64,000 bases of DNA from Aphrophora alni (lineage: Eukaryota > Arthropoda > Insecta > Hemiptera > Aphrophoridae), in contig OY740765.1 in assembly GCA_963513935.1 (NCBI GenBank), positions 75,313,718 through 75,377,717 on the forward strand, in the 5' to 3' direction. The position numbers were made by a program, and so were the translations under genes. Numbering within the stretch: the stretch's first letter is position 1; each line of letters opens with the position of its first letter. Below, in pieces: positions 40,968 to 52,088 of the stretch. The notes below the pieces were generated by a model. That model was not told the DNA's origin and did no database searches. It saw only the letters and a list, made by a program, of their open reading frames with translations.

Positions 40968-43681
40968 CAGGGTGAGTCAGACCACCCGTGCAGTACTTAT
41001 AGCTGTCTTACAAACTTACTTTAACACTTTTTCATTCTCATTTCCCCCTAATTTGGCTCCACTGAATCCAATGAAATTAATTTCAATTTTGAAAAATGCC
41101 CCAAAAGGGCCCTTTTTGGGGGGGTAGGGGTGCTTTTTGAGGAATTTTGAAATGTAAACATGGGTTGTGTGATACATCATTTTAAAGGTCTAATTACCTT
41201 GAACATTTTGGCGCAATCAAAAGTTAATTATCTTTAACCGTATGTACAGGGTGTACCAAAACGTATTGAAATTGGACTTTAAAATAAAATACCATGTTAT
41301 CCTAACTACAATACGGAACAGCACCAGATTTTTGTCCAAGCTTATTATTGAGGTATTCTTTAAGAAAACGTGTGGTACGGGCATTTTTCACTGGATTTTG
41401 AATATTTTAAAAATGCTCAAAATTGAAGAATTTAAAAAAGCCTAAAACTCAAAATTCTTAAATAGCAACTTATAGCAAATGTTATATCAAGTAAAAGGTC
41501 TTTTAAAAACAAACATTTTTTGTATTTTATTTTTTTATCTATCTCTTACTGTTAAAAAATGGCAGCCAAAAAACTTTATTATGCCAGTTTACAAAATTTA
41601 ACAAATTACTTTTATTTGAACAAAAAGGTGTTTATGATTAAATAAACAGTCTCTGTTATGTAATAAGAACAAAATTCAACTTGTTTTTATTTTTCAATGT
41701 GGCTCAATACTTTGGTAGTAGTTGTCCATGTTTATCTTTAAAAGATAACAATGATTCATGCACATGCACAATCTCAATGCAGGCTTGGACTAGAAAGGTA
41801 CTTTGAACCACCCTCAACAGGCTTATCACTTGCGATATGCTGACTATTTATCTGACAAATATGATTTGGCTACCCTTAGTTAGTTCATTGGTGTCTGCTG
41901 TGAAGGACGTACTGCTTGTGCTTTTTCGACATGCCGTACACAAATGCGGAGGCATTCGATATGCTAATGGTGTTAGGCGAATGTTTCCAAAACTATGCGG
42001 CTTCTGCAAGAGTGTATGCCGAGCGGTATCCAGGTAGAGAACCTCATTCTCGAATGGTCTTTAGTAGACTTGCTAGTCGAGTTCGTGAAAAAGGACAGGT
42101 ACAGCCTGACAGTAATAAAGGAAAATCGCTTGAAAGGCCTGTAAGAAGTGATAGGGCACCAGAAGTATTGGCAGCAGTTCTACTAAACCCAAGAGAGTCT
42201 TCCAGAAGAATAGCTCTTGATTCAGGTATAAGCCAAACGTCAGTGATGAGGATCCTGAAAGACAGTAAAATGCATCCCTACAAGATGTCACAAGAACTTC
42301 ATGGTGATGATGGCATTCAAAGAATGAATTTTTGTTTGTGGGCCAGAGAACAGTTGCAACGAAATGAACACTTTTTTCGTAATGTACTATGGTGTGACGA
42401 AGCTACATTTCGGAGCAATGGCGAAGTTAACCGCCACAACATGAGGTACTGGGCTCATGAGAACCCCCACTGGATGCAAGAGGTTGACAACCAGAGGTAC
42501 TGGACTGTGAATACCTGGTGTGGTATTGTTGGCGGGAAAATTGTAGGTCCTTTTTTCTTTGCAGGACACCTAAGGTATGGAGTGACTTATAACAATTTTT
42601 TAATTAATCACTTGCCCAACTTATTAATAGATGTACCTGACGAAGTTGTTGACAACATGTGGTTTATGCACGATGGTGCTCCGGCTCACTACTCTCACGA
42701 CGTACGACTAATGCTTGATGAACAATATCGTGGAAGATGGCTTGGAAGAGGTGGTCCAGTTAACTACCCACCAAGATCCCCTGATTTGACCTGTATGGAC
42801 TTTTACTTATGGGGTAGGCTGAAAGACCTAGTATATGGTTTACGACCGACAACACCCGAAGATATGATGCAGCGCATCCGGAATGCTGTAAATTCGATCA
42901 GCCAGGAAGAAGTGTTGCAAGCTGTAGATAGCTTCAGTTCCAGAATTGAAGTGTGTTTAGAAAATGACGGACTACAGTTGAGCACCTGTACTAGCAAAAT
43001 CAGTGAAAGATAAGATTATGGCTAGTCCAGTGGACCTTCAGAGCTGTGAAGGTAACATTGTAGGAAAACTTTTTATTTAATATCATGTACAATTAATTTG
43101 TACATTTTGTAAACTGGCATAATTAAGTTTTTTGGCTGCCATTTTTTAACAGTAAGAGATAGATAAAAAAATAAAATACAAAAAATGTTTGTTTTTAAAA
43201 GACCTTTTACTTGATATAACATTTGCTATAAATTGCTATTTAAGAATTTTGAGTTTTAGGCTTTTTTAAATTCTTCAATTTTGAGCATTTTTAAAATATT
43301 CAACGTTTTCTTAAAGAATAGCTCAATAATAAGCTTGGACAAAAATCTGGTGCTGTTCCGTATTGTAGTTAGGATAACACGGTATTTTATTTTAAAGTCC
43401 AATTTCAATACGTTTTGGTACACCCTGTACATACGGTTAAAGATAATTAACTTTTGATTGCGCCAAAATGTTCAAGGTAATTAGACCTTTAAAATGATGT
43501 ACCACACAACCCATGTTTACATTTCAAAATTCCTCAAAAAGCACCCCTACCCCCCAAAAAGGGCCCTTTTGGGGAATTTTTCAAAATTGAAATTAATTTC
43601 ATTGGATTCAGTGGAGCTAAATTAGGGGGAAATGAGAATGAAAAAGTGTTAAAGTAAGTTTAACGGGTCTGACTCACCCCG
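40968..43681 (+). mobile_element. DD41D mariner-type transposon with very long TIRs
   Basis: Flanked by TA (40966-40967 and 43682-43683). The ends are CAGGGTGAGTCAGACC and GGTCTGACTCACCCCG. The inverted repeats extend about 640 bp on the left (to about 41607) and 590 bp on the right (from about 43094). The left arm carries about 25 extra bases near 41370. A second TIR-like pair, TA-CAGGGTGTACCAAAACG (41247) and CGTTTTGGTACACCCTG-TA (ending 43427), lies inside the outer one. The transposase ORF is intact. Confidence 0.9.
41931..43013 (+). CDS. DD41D mariner-family transposase (DUF4817 + DDE_3 type)
   Basis: 360 aa from the ATG at 41931. An upstream in-frame TTG is less likely as a start. Residues 1-55 (YTNAEAFDMLMVLGE...ARVYAERYPGR) match the DUF4817 helix-turn-helix N-terminus. 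Residues about 70-120 hold a second HTH (RIALDSGISQTSVMRIL). The DDE triad is present: Asp156 (VLWCDEATF), Asp248 (WFMHDGAPAH) and Asp290 (LTCMDFYLW), with 41 residues between the last two. WGRLKDLVY follows. It cuts and pastes the surrounding element at TA sites. There is no stop, frameshift or missing catalytic residue, so it could be active. Family assignment is strong; the subfamily (rosa/Visitor-like DD41D) is inferred from spacing. Confidence 0.93.
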   Translation: MPYTNAEAFDMLMVLGECFQNYAASARVYAERYPGREPHSRMVFSRLASRVREKGQVQPDSNKGKSLERPVRSDRAPEVLAAVLLNPRESSRRIALDSGISQTSVMRILKDSKMHPYKMSQELHGDDGIQRMNFCLWAREQLQRNEHFFRNVLWCDEATFRSNGEVNRHNMRYWAHENPHWMQEVDNQRYWTVNTWCGIVGGKIVGPFFFAGHLRYGVTYNNFLINHLPNLLIDVPDEVVDNMWFMHDGAPAHYSHDVRLMLDEQYRGRWLGRGGPVNYPPRSPDLTCMDFYLWGRLKDLVYGLRPTTPEDMMQRIRNAVNSISQEEVLQAVDSFSSRIEVCLENDGLQLSTCTSKISER

Positions 43682-43733
43682 TATATGTGTATTTATATTT
43701 ATGAATATGTATATAGAGCGTAAACTTGTATAC

Positions 43734-43743
43734 ACACACACAC

Positions 43744-43780
<37 letters not shown>

Positions 43781-43806
43781 CACACACATGCACACACACA
43801 CATACA
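43734..43806. repeat. (CA)n microsatellite
   Basis: A CA tract with AAAACA and TGCA interruptions, immediately right of the mariner insertion. Confidence 0.9.
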
Positions 43807-43917
43807 CCACAATGCAAAAAATTGAGAAATTTTTTATTTAAAAAAAAAAAAATTATTTACATGCCACTTTGTGCCTTTCGACTAGTGAGCATAATTTTTT
43901 GGGGTTTTAAAAATGTA

Positions 43918-43947
43918 TGGTCCCCCGCGGGATTTGAACCCGAAAAA
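43918..43947 (-). other. tRNA 3'-half relic
   Basis: On - the sequence CGGGTTCAAATCCCGCGGGG then GACCA contains a T-arm (GGGTTCAAATCCC) and a CCA-like end. On + it is followed by an 18-base A-run. No D-arm or anticodon arm is present, so it is not a tRNA gene. It may be a retroposed or tRNA-derived repeat fragment. Confidence 0.45.
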
Positions 43948-44087
43948 AAAAAAAAAAAAATTAAGAAAAAAAGAGTAAGGAAATATAAAAAAAAAATCTA
44001 AAAGACGTTTTCTATTACTTATGTATATATTTTTTACATAAAAAAAAGATAGAGATACTAAATTTACATAAGAAACACCTTACTAAG

Positions 44088-44273
<186 letters not shown>

Positions 44274-44743
44274 TCATTTATCGAACAGAAACAATACTAC
44301 GATATCCAGTCGAGTTATTACGTCGCGAAGCAAAATAAAATAAGACAATCACATCTTGCGTATTATTACGTTACTGGCACATTTTATTGAAAAGCTCACT
44401 GACGTAATATTACGTCGCTGACCGTTAAGGGGTTAAACAAATGTAGAGACAAGAAACCAACTGAATATTGTATTGTCATTCAATTCTGACCTATGTTCAA
44501 AATTTCAGGTCTCTAGCTTATTGGGAAGTTAGTTTAAACTCGATTACAAAATTGCATCCGGACAGACAGACAGACAGACAGATATGACGGAAACAGAACT
44601 AATAAAAACGTGGTAAAAATAGCCTGTAGTAGGTCATACAAGGTAGTACCATAATTATAAGTGAAGCAGGAACGTAAACTTAACCGGCAGGGATTTGCTT
44701 TTTCCTTCACAATTTAGGCTGTACACTGAACAGAATATTTTTC

Positions 44744-44748
<5 letters not shown>

Positions 44749-44798
<50 letters not shown>
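44749..44798. repeat. (TA)n microsatellite, left flank of a MITE
   Basis: A TA run continues on the other side of the MITE at 45612-45661, so the MITE appears inserted in one TA array. Confidence 0.9.
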
Positions 44799-44801
<3 letters not shown>

Positions 44802-45608
44802 TGTGAGTCAAAAGTATGTATACACCCTGTTAAATTTTAAATGGATAAAGATAGAAAAATGAAACTCAGAACACCTTTCTAGGAAATAAAAGTGAACTTT
44901 TTAGCCACTATTACAACTTTGCCCATTTCCCCAAAATGGGATTTTTGGGGGGCAGCTCAAATTTTTTAAATATAAAGACCCATTAAGTGACACCTCATTT
45001 TAATGTCCTTGATTAAAGAAGAAGAACAGTGGAAACTAGAGCTTTCTATCTCAACCCAGTACAAAATGGCAGCTCATTGAAATTAAGTAAAACTTCATTG
45101 AGGTACCTGAGTCAAAAGTATGGATACACCCGGTTAAATTTTAAATGGGTAAAGATAGAAAAATGAAAGTCAGGACACCTTTCTATTAAATAAAAGTGAA
45201 CGTTTTAGTCACTATTACGACTTTGCTCATTTCATTGTACAAAATGGCAGCTCATTGGTTGTCTATTGGGGTTATTTACCACCTGAATGTGGATGTTCAT
45301 ATTTTGCCTCAATGAAGTTTTACTTAATTTAAATGAGCTGCCATTTTGTACTGGGTTGAGATAGAAAGCTCTGGTTTCCACTGTTCTTCTTCTTTAATCA
45401 AGGACTTTAAAATGAGGTGTCACTTAATGGGTCTTTATATTTAAAAATTTTGAGCTGCCCCCCAAAAATTCCATTTTGGGGAAATGGGCAAAGTTGTAAT
45501 AGTGACTAAAAAGTTCACTTTTATTTCCTAGAAAGGTGTTCTGAGTTTCATTTTTCTATCTTTATCCATTTAAAATTTAAGAGGGTGTATCCATACTTTT
45601 GACTCACA

Positions 45609-45611
<3 letters not shown>
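44799..45611. mobile_element. mariner-type MITE in a TA repeat
   Basis: The ends are CAGTGTGAGTCAAAAGTATG and CATACTTTTGACTCACACTG, perfect 20-bp inverted repeats flanked by TA. The arms extend to about 310 bp each. Between them an extra partial direct copy of the terminal region (GAGTCAAAAGTATGGATACA near 45110) forms the centre. It is non-coding. The terminal sequence resembles the mariner at 40968 (CAGGGTGAGTC), but not closely enough to assume mobilisation by it. Confidence 0.8.
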
Positions 45612-45661
<50 letters not shown>

Positions 45662-45694
<33 letters not shown>

Positions 45695-46719
45695 ATTTTT
45701 TAAAATATGAAACAATTTTTGTAGCTGAAAATCTTGAAAAGGTAGTGGTAAAAATCTTTCACCGTATGGTACATGGACAGTGAATGTAAAAATAAATGTT
45801 ACCTCTATGCCTTGTTCTTCAAACAACAATGGTATTATGGACTTGAGTGAATCAGTGTTTGCATTGATCTTGTTTGGCCGGAACAATTGTATTGTAGATG
45901 GGAATGGTACTAAACTTCAGTTTCTGATCTTACACACAATGTTTAATATTTAAAGGGAAAGATAACTACTAGGAATGTAAATTAATTTGTACTAAATTTC
46001 AGAAAACCAAAATTGCAATTGTAAACAGTTGCATTTATTTGTTTCACTGTTATTTGAGAAAAGCCTTTTACAGAAATTAGTATTCCCAGTGCGAGGACCG
46101 ATATTTTGGCCATAACTCAAATCTTTTTTTTTTTAAATTCAATATTTGGTACCTACCATAAGAAACAATTTAAAATTATGTTTTTCTCAAAATTGGCTCT
46201 AGCGAATTTTGATTTTATTTTGCTCAAATGTACCATAAACCTAAACAAAAAAAGTTTGCTTGCCATCTGTCCAAAAATGTGAGTTCATAAGTTTTTGATA
46301 AGAAACAACAAAATCGACTATGATGTTGTATAAAAGACAATTTTTTAAAGAATCAGCTCTACCGATTTCAATCAAATTTAACCCGTAAAAGGTTATTAGA
46401 TATTCCTAAAATGGTAGGTATTTTTTGCTCCTTTATCCCTCCAACCGCCTACTATAAATATATCACTAAATAGATACTATTTTCGTTTATCTATTTTAAA
46501 ACGTGCTTATTTTTCAGCAGCATAATTTCAAAATTAGAAAAGTAGACTAACTTATCTAATTATTAATAACTTATAATTATTTTATTTGGAATTTGGCTCT
46601 TAAGCTAGATTTTACTCCTAGTTGATTATGATTGTTAAAAAACAATTTGTGAGTAAATTACAAAATGAAATAGTCTTTTATTCTATTTTTCGCCTTTTTA
46701 AATCATTTTGTAAAAAAAA
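45662..46719. other. Region without recognised gene
   Basis: After a (GT)n tract (45664-45690), a - strand frame at 45886 to about 45690 (MFRPNKINANTDSLKSIIPL...) has a less AT-biased, protein-like composition but matches nothing I know. The remainder is AT-rich. Confidence 0.35.
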
Positions 46720-47640
46720 ATTTAAATAGTAATTTTATTCAAAACCCAATTTATAAGACAACATTTTTCTTCAGGAAAGTGCATAAAATTTATCTGTGTA
46801 AAGAAAAAATGTTACATGTTACGGTTTTTGGTGTAAGTATGTCAGGAATCAAAAAATGTGAAAAAATTAAGTGAAAATCCCACAGAAGAGCATATATATG
46901 TATTATACACTAAAATTAAAAAAAAAAAAAAAAATTCTAGATATACAAATGTTTTGTAATGTAGGTGTGAATAGAAGCTGATAAAAAATTTTTTTTTTAA
47001 ATCAATTTCTAAAATTTGTATTAGGAAAAAAAATTGTTTATGTAAAAATTCTATAACAGCTTAAATGCTAGCTCTATGTTGAAAAAAATCACTAAAAATA
47101 GTAACATTATCCAAATTACAACTACTTGCTATAATTTTCCTCAGAAATTAATGTAGGTTTTATGTGTGTAATTCAACAATTTTAAAGATGTAAAAATTTT
47201 GGAGTTATGATGTCAGGAATCAAAAAACCGTGCAATAACCTAAGCAAACATTCCACATAAAAGCGTATGAGTACACATATTTTTTTTAAAAAAATTGTCA
47301 AGACAACAGTTTTGTAATATAGTTGTGGATAATATTTGGTAAAAAGAAAATCAATTTATACAATTTTTATTAGACAGAGTGGAAATTTTCTAAGAAAGTA
47401 AAGCCCAATTTGACATAAACTAGAACTTTGTACTAGGTAAACCTGAAACAAAATCACTGAAAAACTTAAAATAACTCAAATAAATAAACTCTAGAAACAA
47501 ACACACATATTATAACTTGTATAAACAAATCACTCTTACATAAGAAATAAGTTCACATAAACAAAAATAAATCGAGCCACGCTTGAAACAGGCACTATAG
47601 GAATGCAATTTGACACTTGAAACAAGATGCAAAACTTGTC
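46720..47640 (-). mobile_element. Partial, diverged family-A element (copy 5)
   Basis: Reverse-oriented blocks match family A: CAAAACCCAATTTATAAGAC near 46740 then AAAGTGCATAAAATTTATC (compare copy 3 at 21680-21735), and AAACACACATATTATAACTT near 47500. The TTAA ends were not found. It lies against the truncated end of the Tudor pseudogene. Confidence 0.45.
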
Positions 47641-48589
47641 AATGCAACGAGATTTCCGAGTTTGTCTAAAAATAGGTCTATAACATATTGATTTGTATTA
47701 TTTATTGTACCATTCTTTGTCTTTAGAGAACTTGCAAGCTACTAGGTCTCCTACCTCCGGATTAGTATTTAACTTTTCTTCTGTTTTACAATGATTTCCA
47801 AATTCTGTAATTTTGGTTGAAAACTTAAAAGCTTGAGGTTCTAATGATATTACATAGACTGAATCATAGCTATGGCAGGAAATTAGACTGACATCAGTAC
47901 CAGATTTTAACAAAATGCGTGGCACAATCGAAGAAGGCTGCCATGTTTTAAAAATAGCTTGGCCAATTTCAACATCCTTTTCTTCTGATTTCAGGCAAGC
48001 TTCTATTGAACCATCATCATTTACTTTTGTTGCTTCATAATACATATCTGAACCATCCTCCTTAAAATAGTATTTTTAATTATATCTTCAGATATTTTTG
48101 GAGTTTTAATTTCACAAAAAGCAGCAAAAACATGTAAATCATCGTATTTTGAAGGAATTTTCTTCAATTGTACAGGTGTTATTTCATTTCCATTATCACA
48201 AGAAATACACTTATCTTGTTCGTAATGGATGTCTCTTATCCACTCATCATCTTTTTCGTCCAATTTAACACCAACCATTTCACCAAATTTCGGTGTGAAA
48301 GATTCATCATAGGGTTGTTCTTTCAGAACATCTGTTAGTTCTTTCAATAAACTATTTAATTCCATCAACTCACTACAATAAATAGTGACAATGACTTGAT
48401 GGTTGGAAGTACATTGCTGTACTCCTACTATTCCTGAGTAATTGTTCTTAAGTAACTCTGTGATATTCTTCAGTTGTCCACACTTTGCACCATCTGGTTT
48501 AGGGCGAGACCCAGAAGGCTTTGGCTCTGCTTAAGATTTTACTACATAGTCATGTCCTTCCTCATGGACTATAATTATACCGTTATCCT

Positions 48590-48593
48590 CAGA
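48590..48593. other. Target-site duplication CAGA, left
   Basis: CAGA immediately precedes the 5' LTR (TGTAATACC) and is repeated at 56603-56606 directly after the 3' LTR. Confidence 0.8.
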
Positions 48594-50738
48594 TGTAATA
48601 CCAAAAATGGTAATTTTAACCTAAATAACCAAAAAATGGTTATATTGAGATTTGAATATTTAAAGTAACCCGGGAAACGTTAAAGTTGAATAAGGGAGGG
48701 GGTTTTAGAAGTCAAAAAGATGACTCAAAAATATAGATTATTAAAACTAGGGTAATAAAAGAATTAAATATAGGTTTCCAAAATAATAATGTCATGTATA
48801 AAAAATTAGTTATAAGTTGTAATAAATATTTAGGTAATATTTATATTGTTAGGTAAAATAATTTGAACCGTGTCAGTGTTGCTAGGTGTGAGAATAATTC
48901 TCGCATACGTTGCAGATTAAATAGGACGCTTGGTTGGGAAGCTGGACAAAGAGACATGTGGTTTAGAGTCTTAAGGGGACAGTTGAGTAAGTCAGACGTG
49001 TTTTCAATTCAAAGAAACTTTTTCAAAAAGTAGTGAATATGTGATAAAAGAGTCTTAAGAGGGAGTCTGGCGTGATCAGATGTATTTTTATATATATAAA
49101 CTTTTGTAATATGTAGTGAAAACGTTTAGCAGTCTAGTGAAACGTTCAAGTTAGTCAGACGTTGTCTTGTGTAGAGAATTTTTATAAAATGTGGTAAATA
49201 CGTTAAAAGTAGCCTTAAGATCAATCTAAAATTGATCTAAGTGACACTCGTTCGAACTTTAATCATGATACTAACAGACATTGAGTTATTTGAACAATAA
49301 AATAATGAATTCCGTACAGCAAAATGAATCGACCATGTCAGCGACTCGACACGAGACGAGATGTATTGTCTACAAGACGGAAACAAGGAATTGTGATTTT
49401 AACTAAAAAAAAAAAACGTGCCTGGTATACACGTTAAGACTTTATTTCTAAAATCATTTTTGTCTATAATAGGATAATAATTTTTTAATGTTTAGTTATA
49501 AGTTTAATTGAAAATCTGGAGTTTAATATTGAGACAATGTCTTATATTGTAAAACATGAAATTACTAAAGTAGAATCCTCTTTTTAAAATAGATAAATTA
49601 ATGAAACTTTATCTAATTTGCGGAACTAAATTACTAATTACACTAATTCAATTAAATGAACAAAAAATCTTTTTACTTTTTCTTTTGAGTTGCAACTAAA
49701 AAATAAATTTCATGAATAAAATTCAATTTGATTTTTTTATAAAGAAATATGAGGATGTATTAAGCTATGATTTCTGAATATGAATGTTTAATAATATTTG
49801 ATGATAACCTTGTATAAATGTTTTAATATTTGCATTTCAATAAAACATGTTAAGTTTCAGCACAACACTTAAGATTTCTTTATTTCATCAAGAACCACTG
49901 AAGTACACTTTTAAAAGGACTTGCGACCCTGAGAGATTTTAATCATAATAACAATTAACTTCCTTCTTTTTTCAAAATTGGTAAGCTAACGCTTCCTGGC
50001 GCCCATAAAAAGCTTGGCATAGTTTTATAAATAATAATAAAACTTAAAATCATTGTAATATTTTTTTTATAAAAATAAGTACTCTTCAAGTACGACAAGG
50101 CTCATTTTTATAACTATTACAACATAAAAAATAATTATGTAAAAGAAAAAGAACTTTTTATATGAACTTTCTAAATGTATTTAAATGTATAATCTTTGTT
50201 TAATAATTAGTCATTCAAATAACTTAATTTCATGTTAATAATAATAATAATAATCATCATCTTTGTTACGTGAGAATTTTAAAGCTCACCATAAAAATAG
50301 TTTTCTTTCAAGTTGCAACTACTAATTTTAGAAGTATAAAAAAGAATTTAAGCCTCTAAGGCAGAATTTAAAATCAAAGGATACTGAGATATCAAATAGT
50401 AGTAAGATATATATTATGAACATGTACTTATAACCTTGTATGAATGTATAATCTTAATTTAATAAATTATGTTCACTTTCAGCACAACAAAATAAGATTT
50501 TCTTTATTTCACCGAGAACCACTGAAGTACACTTTTAAAAGGATTTGCGACCCTGAGAGATTTTAATAATAACAATTAACTTCCTTTTTTTTCAAAATTG
50601 GTAAGCTAACGCTACCTGGCGCCCATAAAAAGCTTGGCATAATTTTATAAATGATAATAATAAAAATTTACTTTCAATTTTTTTAATAAAAATAAGAACT
50701 CTTCAAGTAAAACAAGTGTATATTTTAGAAAGATTACA
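48594..50738 (+). repeat. Composite 5' LTR
   Basis: 48594-50121 is a full-length LTR (TGTAATACC...ATTACA). Directly after it, 50123-50738 is a second copy of the LTR 3' part, identical over 616 bp to 55987-56602. The full copy is clearly diverged from both this block and the 3' LTR. Confidence 0.75.
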
Positions 50739-50740
50739 AT

Positions 50741-50758
50741 TGGCGCCCAACGTGGGGC
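50741..50758 (+). promoter_or_regulatory. Primer-binding site for tRNA-Lys
   Basis: TGGCGCCCAACGTGGGGC lies two bases after the LTR end. It is the exact complement of the 3' 18 nt of eukaryotic tRNA-Lys(CUU), whose 3' end reads ...GCCCCACGTTGGGCGCCA as recalled. This marks where minus-strand cDNA synthesis starts and fixes the element's orientation as +. Confidence 0.9.
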
Positions 50759-50969
50759 TGTATTCTTATATTGAAAAATATAAGAATATAAGTCGAAAAA
50801 ACAGTGGTTTCTTGGTGGATTAGAAATTCTTATCAAAAAGGTAAGAATATTCATAGTCAACATAAAAATAAGAATGTTCTCTCTAAAAAAATTTTTAATA
50901 ATAAGTAGATAAGTAATTTAAAAATAACCAATTCTAAATTTAAAGTTTAAATAATAATAATAATCAAAA

Positions 50970-52088
50970 ATGGAGGGTACAATTAATAATAATCTAATAA
51001 GTGAGAAAGACAGAGTAATGGTAGAATTTAAAATTATGAAAAAAGAAGCTGATAAGTATTTTGGTAAAGTTAGTAAATGTTTTAGGAAGGAAGATTTGAA
51101 ATTGGATGATTTGGGTAATAGAACTGAACTATGGTGTATAGAAATAAGTAGGGATGATTTAAATGAATATTGGTATAAAGAATTAGAGTTAAAGGAAATA
51201 ATTAAAATGTTACATGCTGTTCTCAAAGTAAGAAATGAAGTTTATGATAAAATGTTAAATAGATTAGCTGTAAAAGAAAAAATTAACTTCCAATTAAAAG
51301 TTTTTATTAAAAATGATCAAACTGAAATAATAGAGAATATTTGTATGAATGATTATCTTTTTGAACAAGTAAACAATGGATTAAGTAACAATGAGATGAA
51401 ATTAGAACTTAAGAAAAATGAAATGTGTCAGAATGAGCCTATGGAGAACAATGATTTAAAACAGTTAACAGGTAATGTTGAAATTAAGAAAAATGATGGG
51501 GTTACCAATTTTGATGGGGTTAGAGAGATTGTAAGTGATTTAAATAACAAGGGTAAAACTAAAGTGAATGAGTGTTTAATTAAGATAAATGATGTAATAA
51601 CAAAAGAGTTAGCTATTTATGTGAGAAAGCAAAGCTATCATAAAACTTTAGGCTTTGAAAAAATAGCAATATTAAAATTTAGAAATATATTTAAAATGCA
51701 AGAACAACAGATTAAAAGTCTCTTTGAGAAAAACAATTTTGAGTGTGAGTTTAAAAAAGCAATTGTGGAAGAAATCTATGTAAATGTAAGCAAAGTCAGT
51801 AGAGTTCAGATTTCCAGACTGACAGCTGACAAATTTAGGTTGTTAAATTCTGAGATGTTTGAGAGAAGGAGGGGTGATGGTATGTCTGAGAAAGAGAAAA
51901 TGTTTTCGTCAACACAAAAGCGTGTTGTCAACAAAAGGGAACTTATGGTTGAGATGAGGTCATTTGTAAGATCTAGCTTAGAACAGGTCTCTAAGTTAGA
52001 GACAGTATTTAACATTGCAATTATGTTAAGAAAGCAGGCAATATGTTATAAATTGTTTCACCAATCGGGAAACCATCGAAAAAAATAG
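50970..52088 (+). CDS. Unrecognised 372-aa retrotransposon protein (gag-position ORF)
   Basis: The only long ORF of the element, 212 bp after the primer-binding site, starting ATG (MEGTINNNLISEKDRVMVEF). I do not recognise it. It is Lys/Glu/Asn-rich, charged and mostly helical by composition. There is a possible coiled coil around residues 85-160 (ELKKNEMCQNEPMENND region) and a basic stretch near 300-330 (ERRRGDGMSEKEKMF, TQKRVVNKREL). It has no CCHC zinc knuckle, protease or RT motif and no signal peptide or membrane segment. Position suggests a Gag-like structural protein. An uninterrupted frame in such AT-rich DNA implies recent selection or recent insertion. Its ending (HQSGNHRKK) could be a truncated form of a longer Gag. 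Confidence 0.65.
   Translation: MEGTINNNLISEKDRVMVEFKIMKKEADKYFGKVSKCFRKEDLKLDDLGNRTELWCIEISRDDLNEYWYKELELKEIIKMLHAVLKVRNEVYDKMLNRLAVKEKINFQLKVFIKNDQTEIIENICMNDYLFEQVNNGLSNNEMKLELKKNEMCQNEPMENNDLKQLTGNVEIKKNDGVTNFDGVREIVSDLNNKGKTKVNECLIKINDVITKELAIYVRKQSYHKTLGFEKIAILKFRNIFKMQEQQIKSLFEKNNFECEFKKAIVEEIYVNVSKVSRVQISRLTADKFRLLNSEMFERRRGDGMSEKEKMFSSTQKRVVNKRELMVEMRSFVRSSLEQVSKLETVFNIAIMLRKQAICYKLFHQSGNHRKK

Noticed and set aside
41242..41445. 67-codon frame in the left arm of the mariner
   Set aside because: It is within the terminal inverted repeat and is not preserved in the right arm because of indels.
44560..44583. (CAGA)n-like tract GACAGACAGACAGACAGA considered as a target-site or regulatory array
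   Set aside because: A short microsatellite of a kind common at the ends of arthropod repeats; no structure around it.
50918..51226. 102-codon - strand frame opposite the retrotransposon ORF
   Set aside because: Antisense shadow; the + frame is far longer and correctly placed after the primer-binding site.
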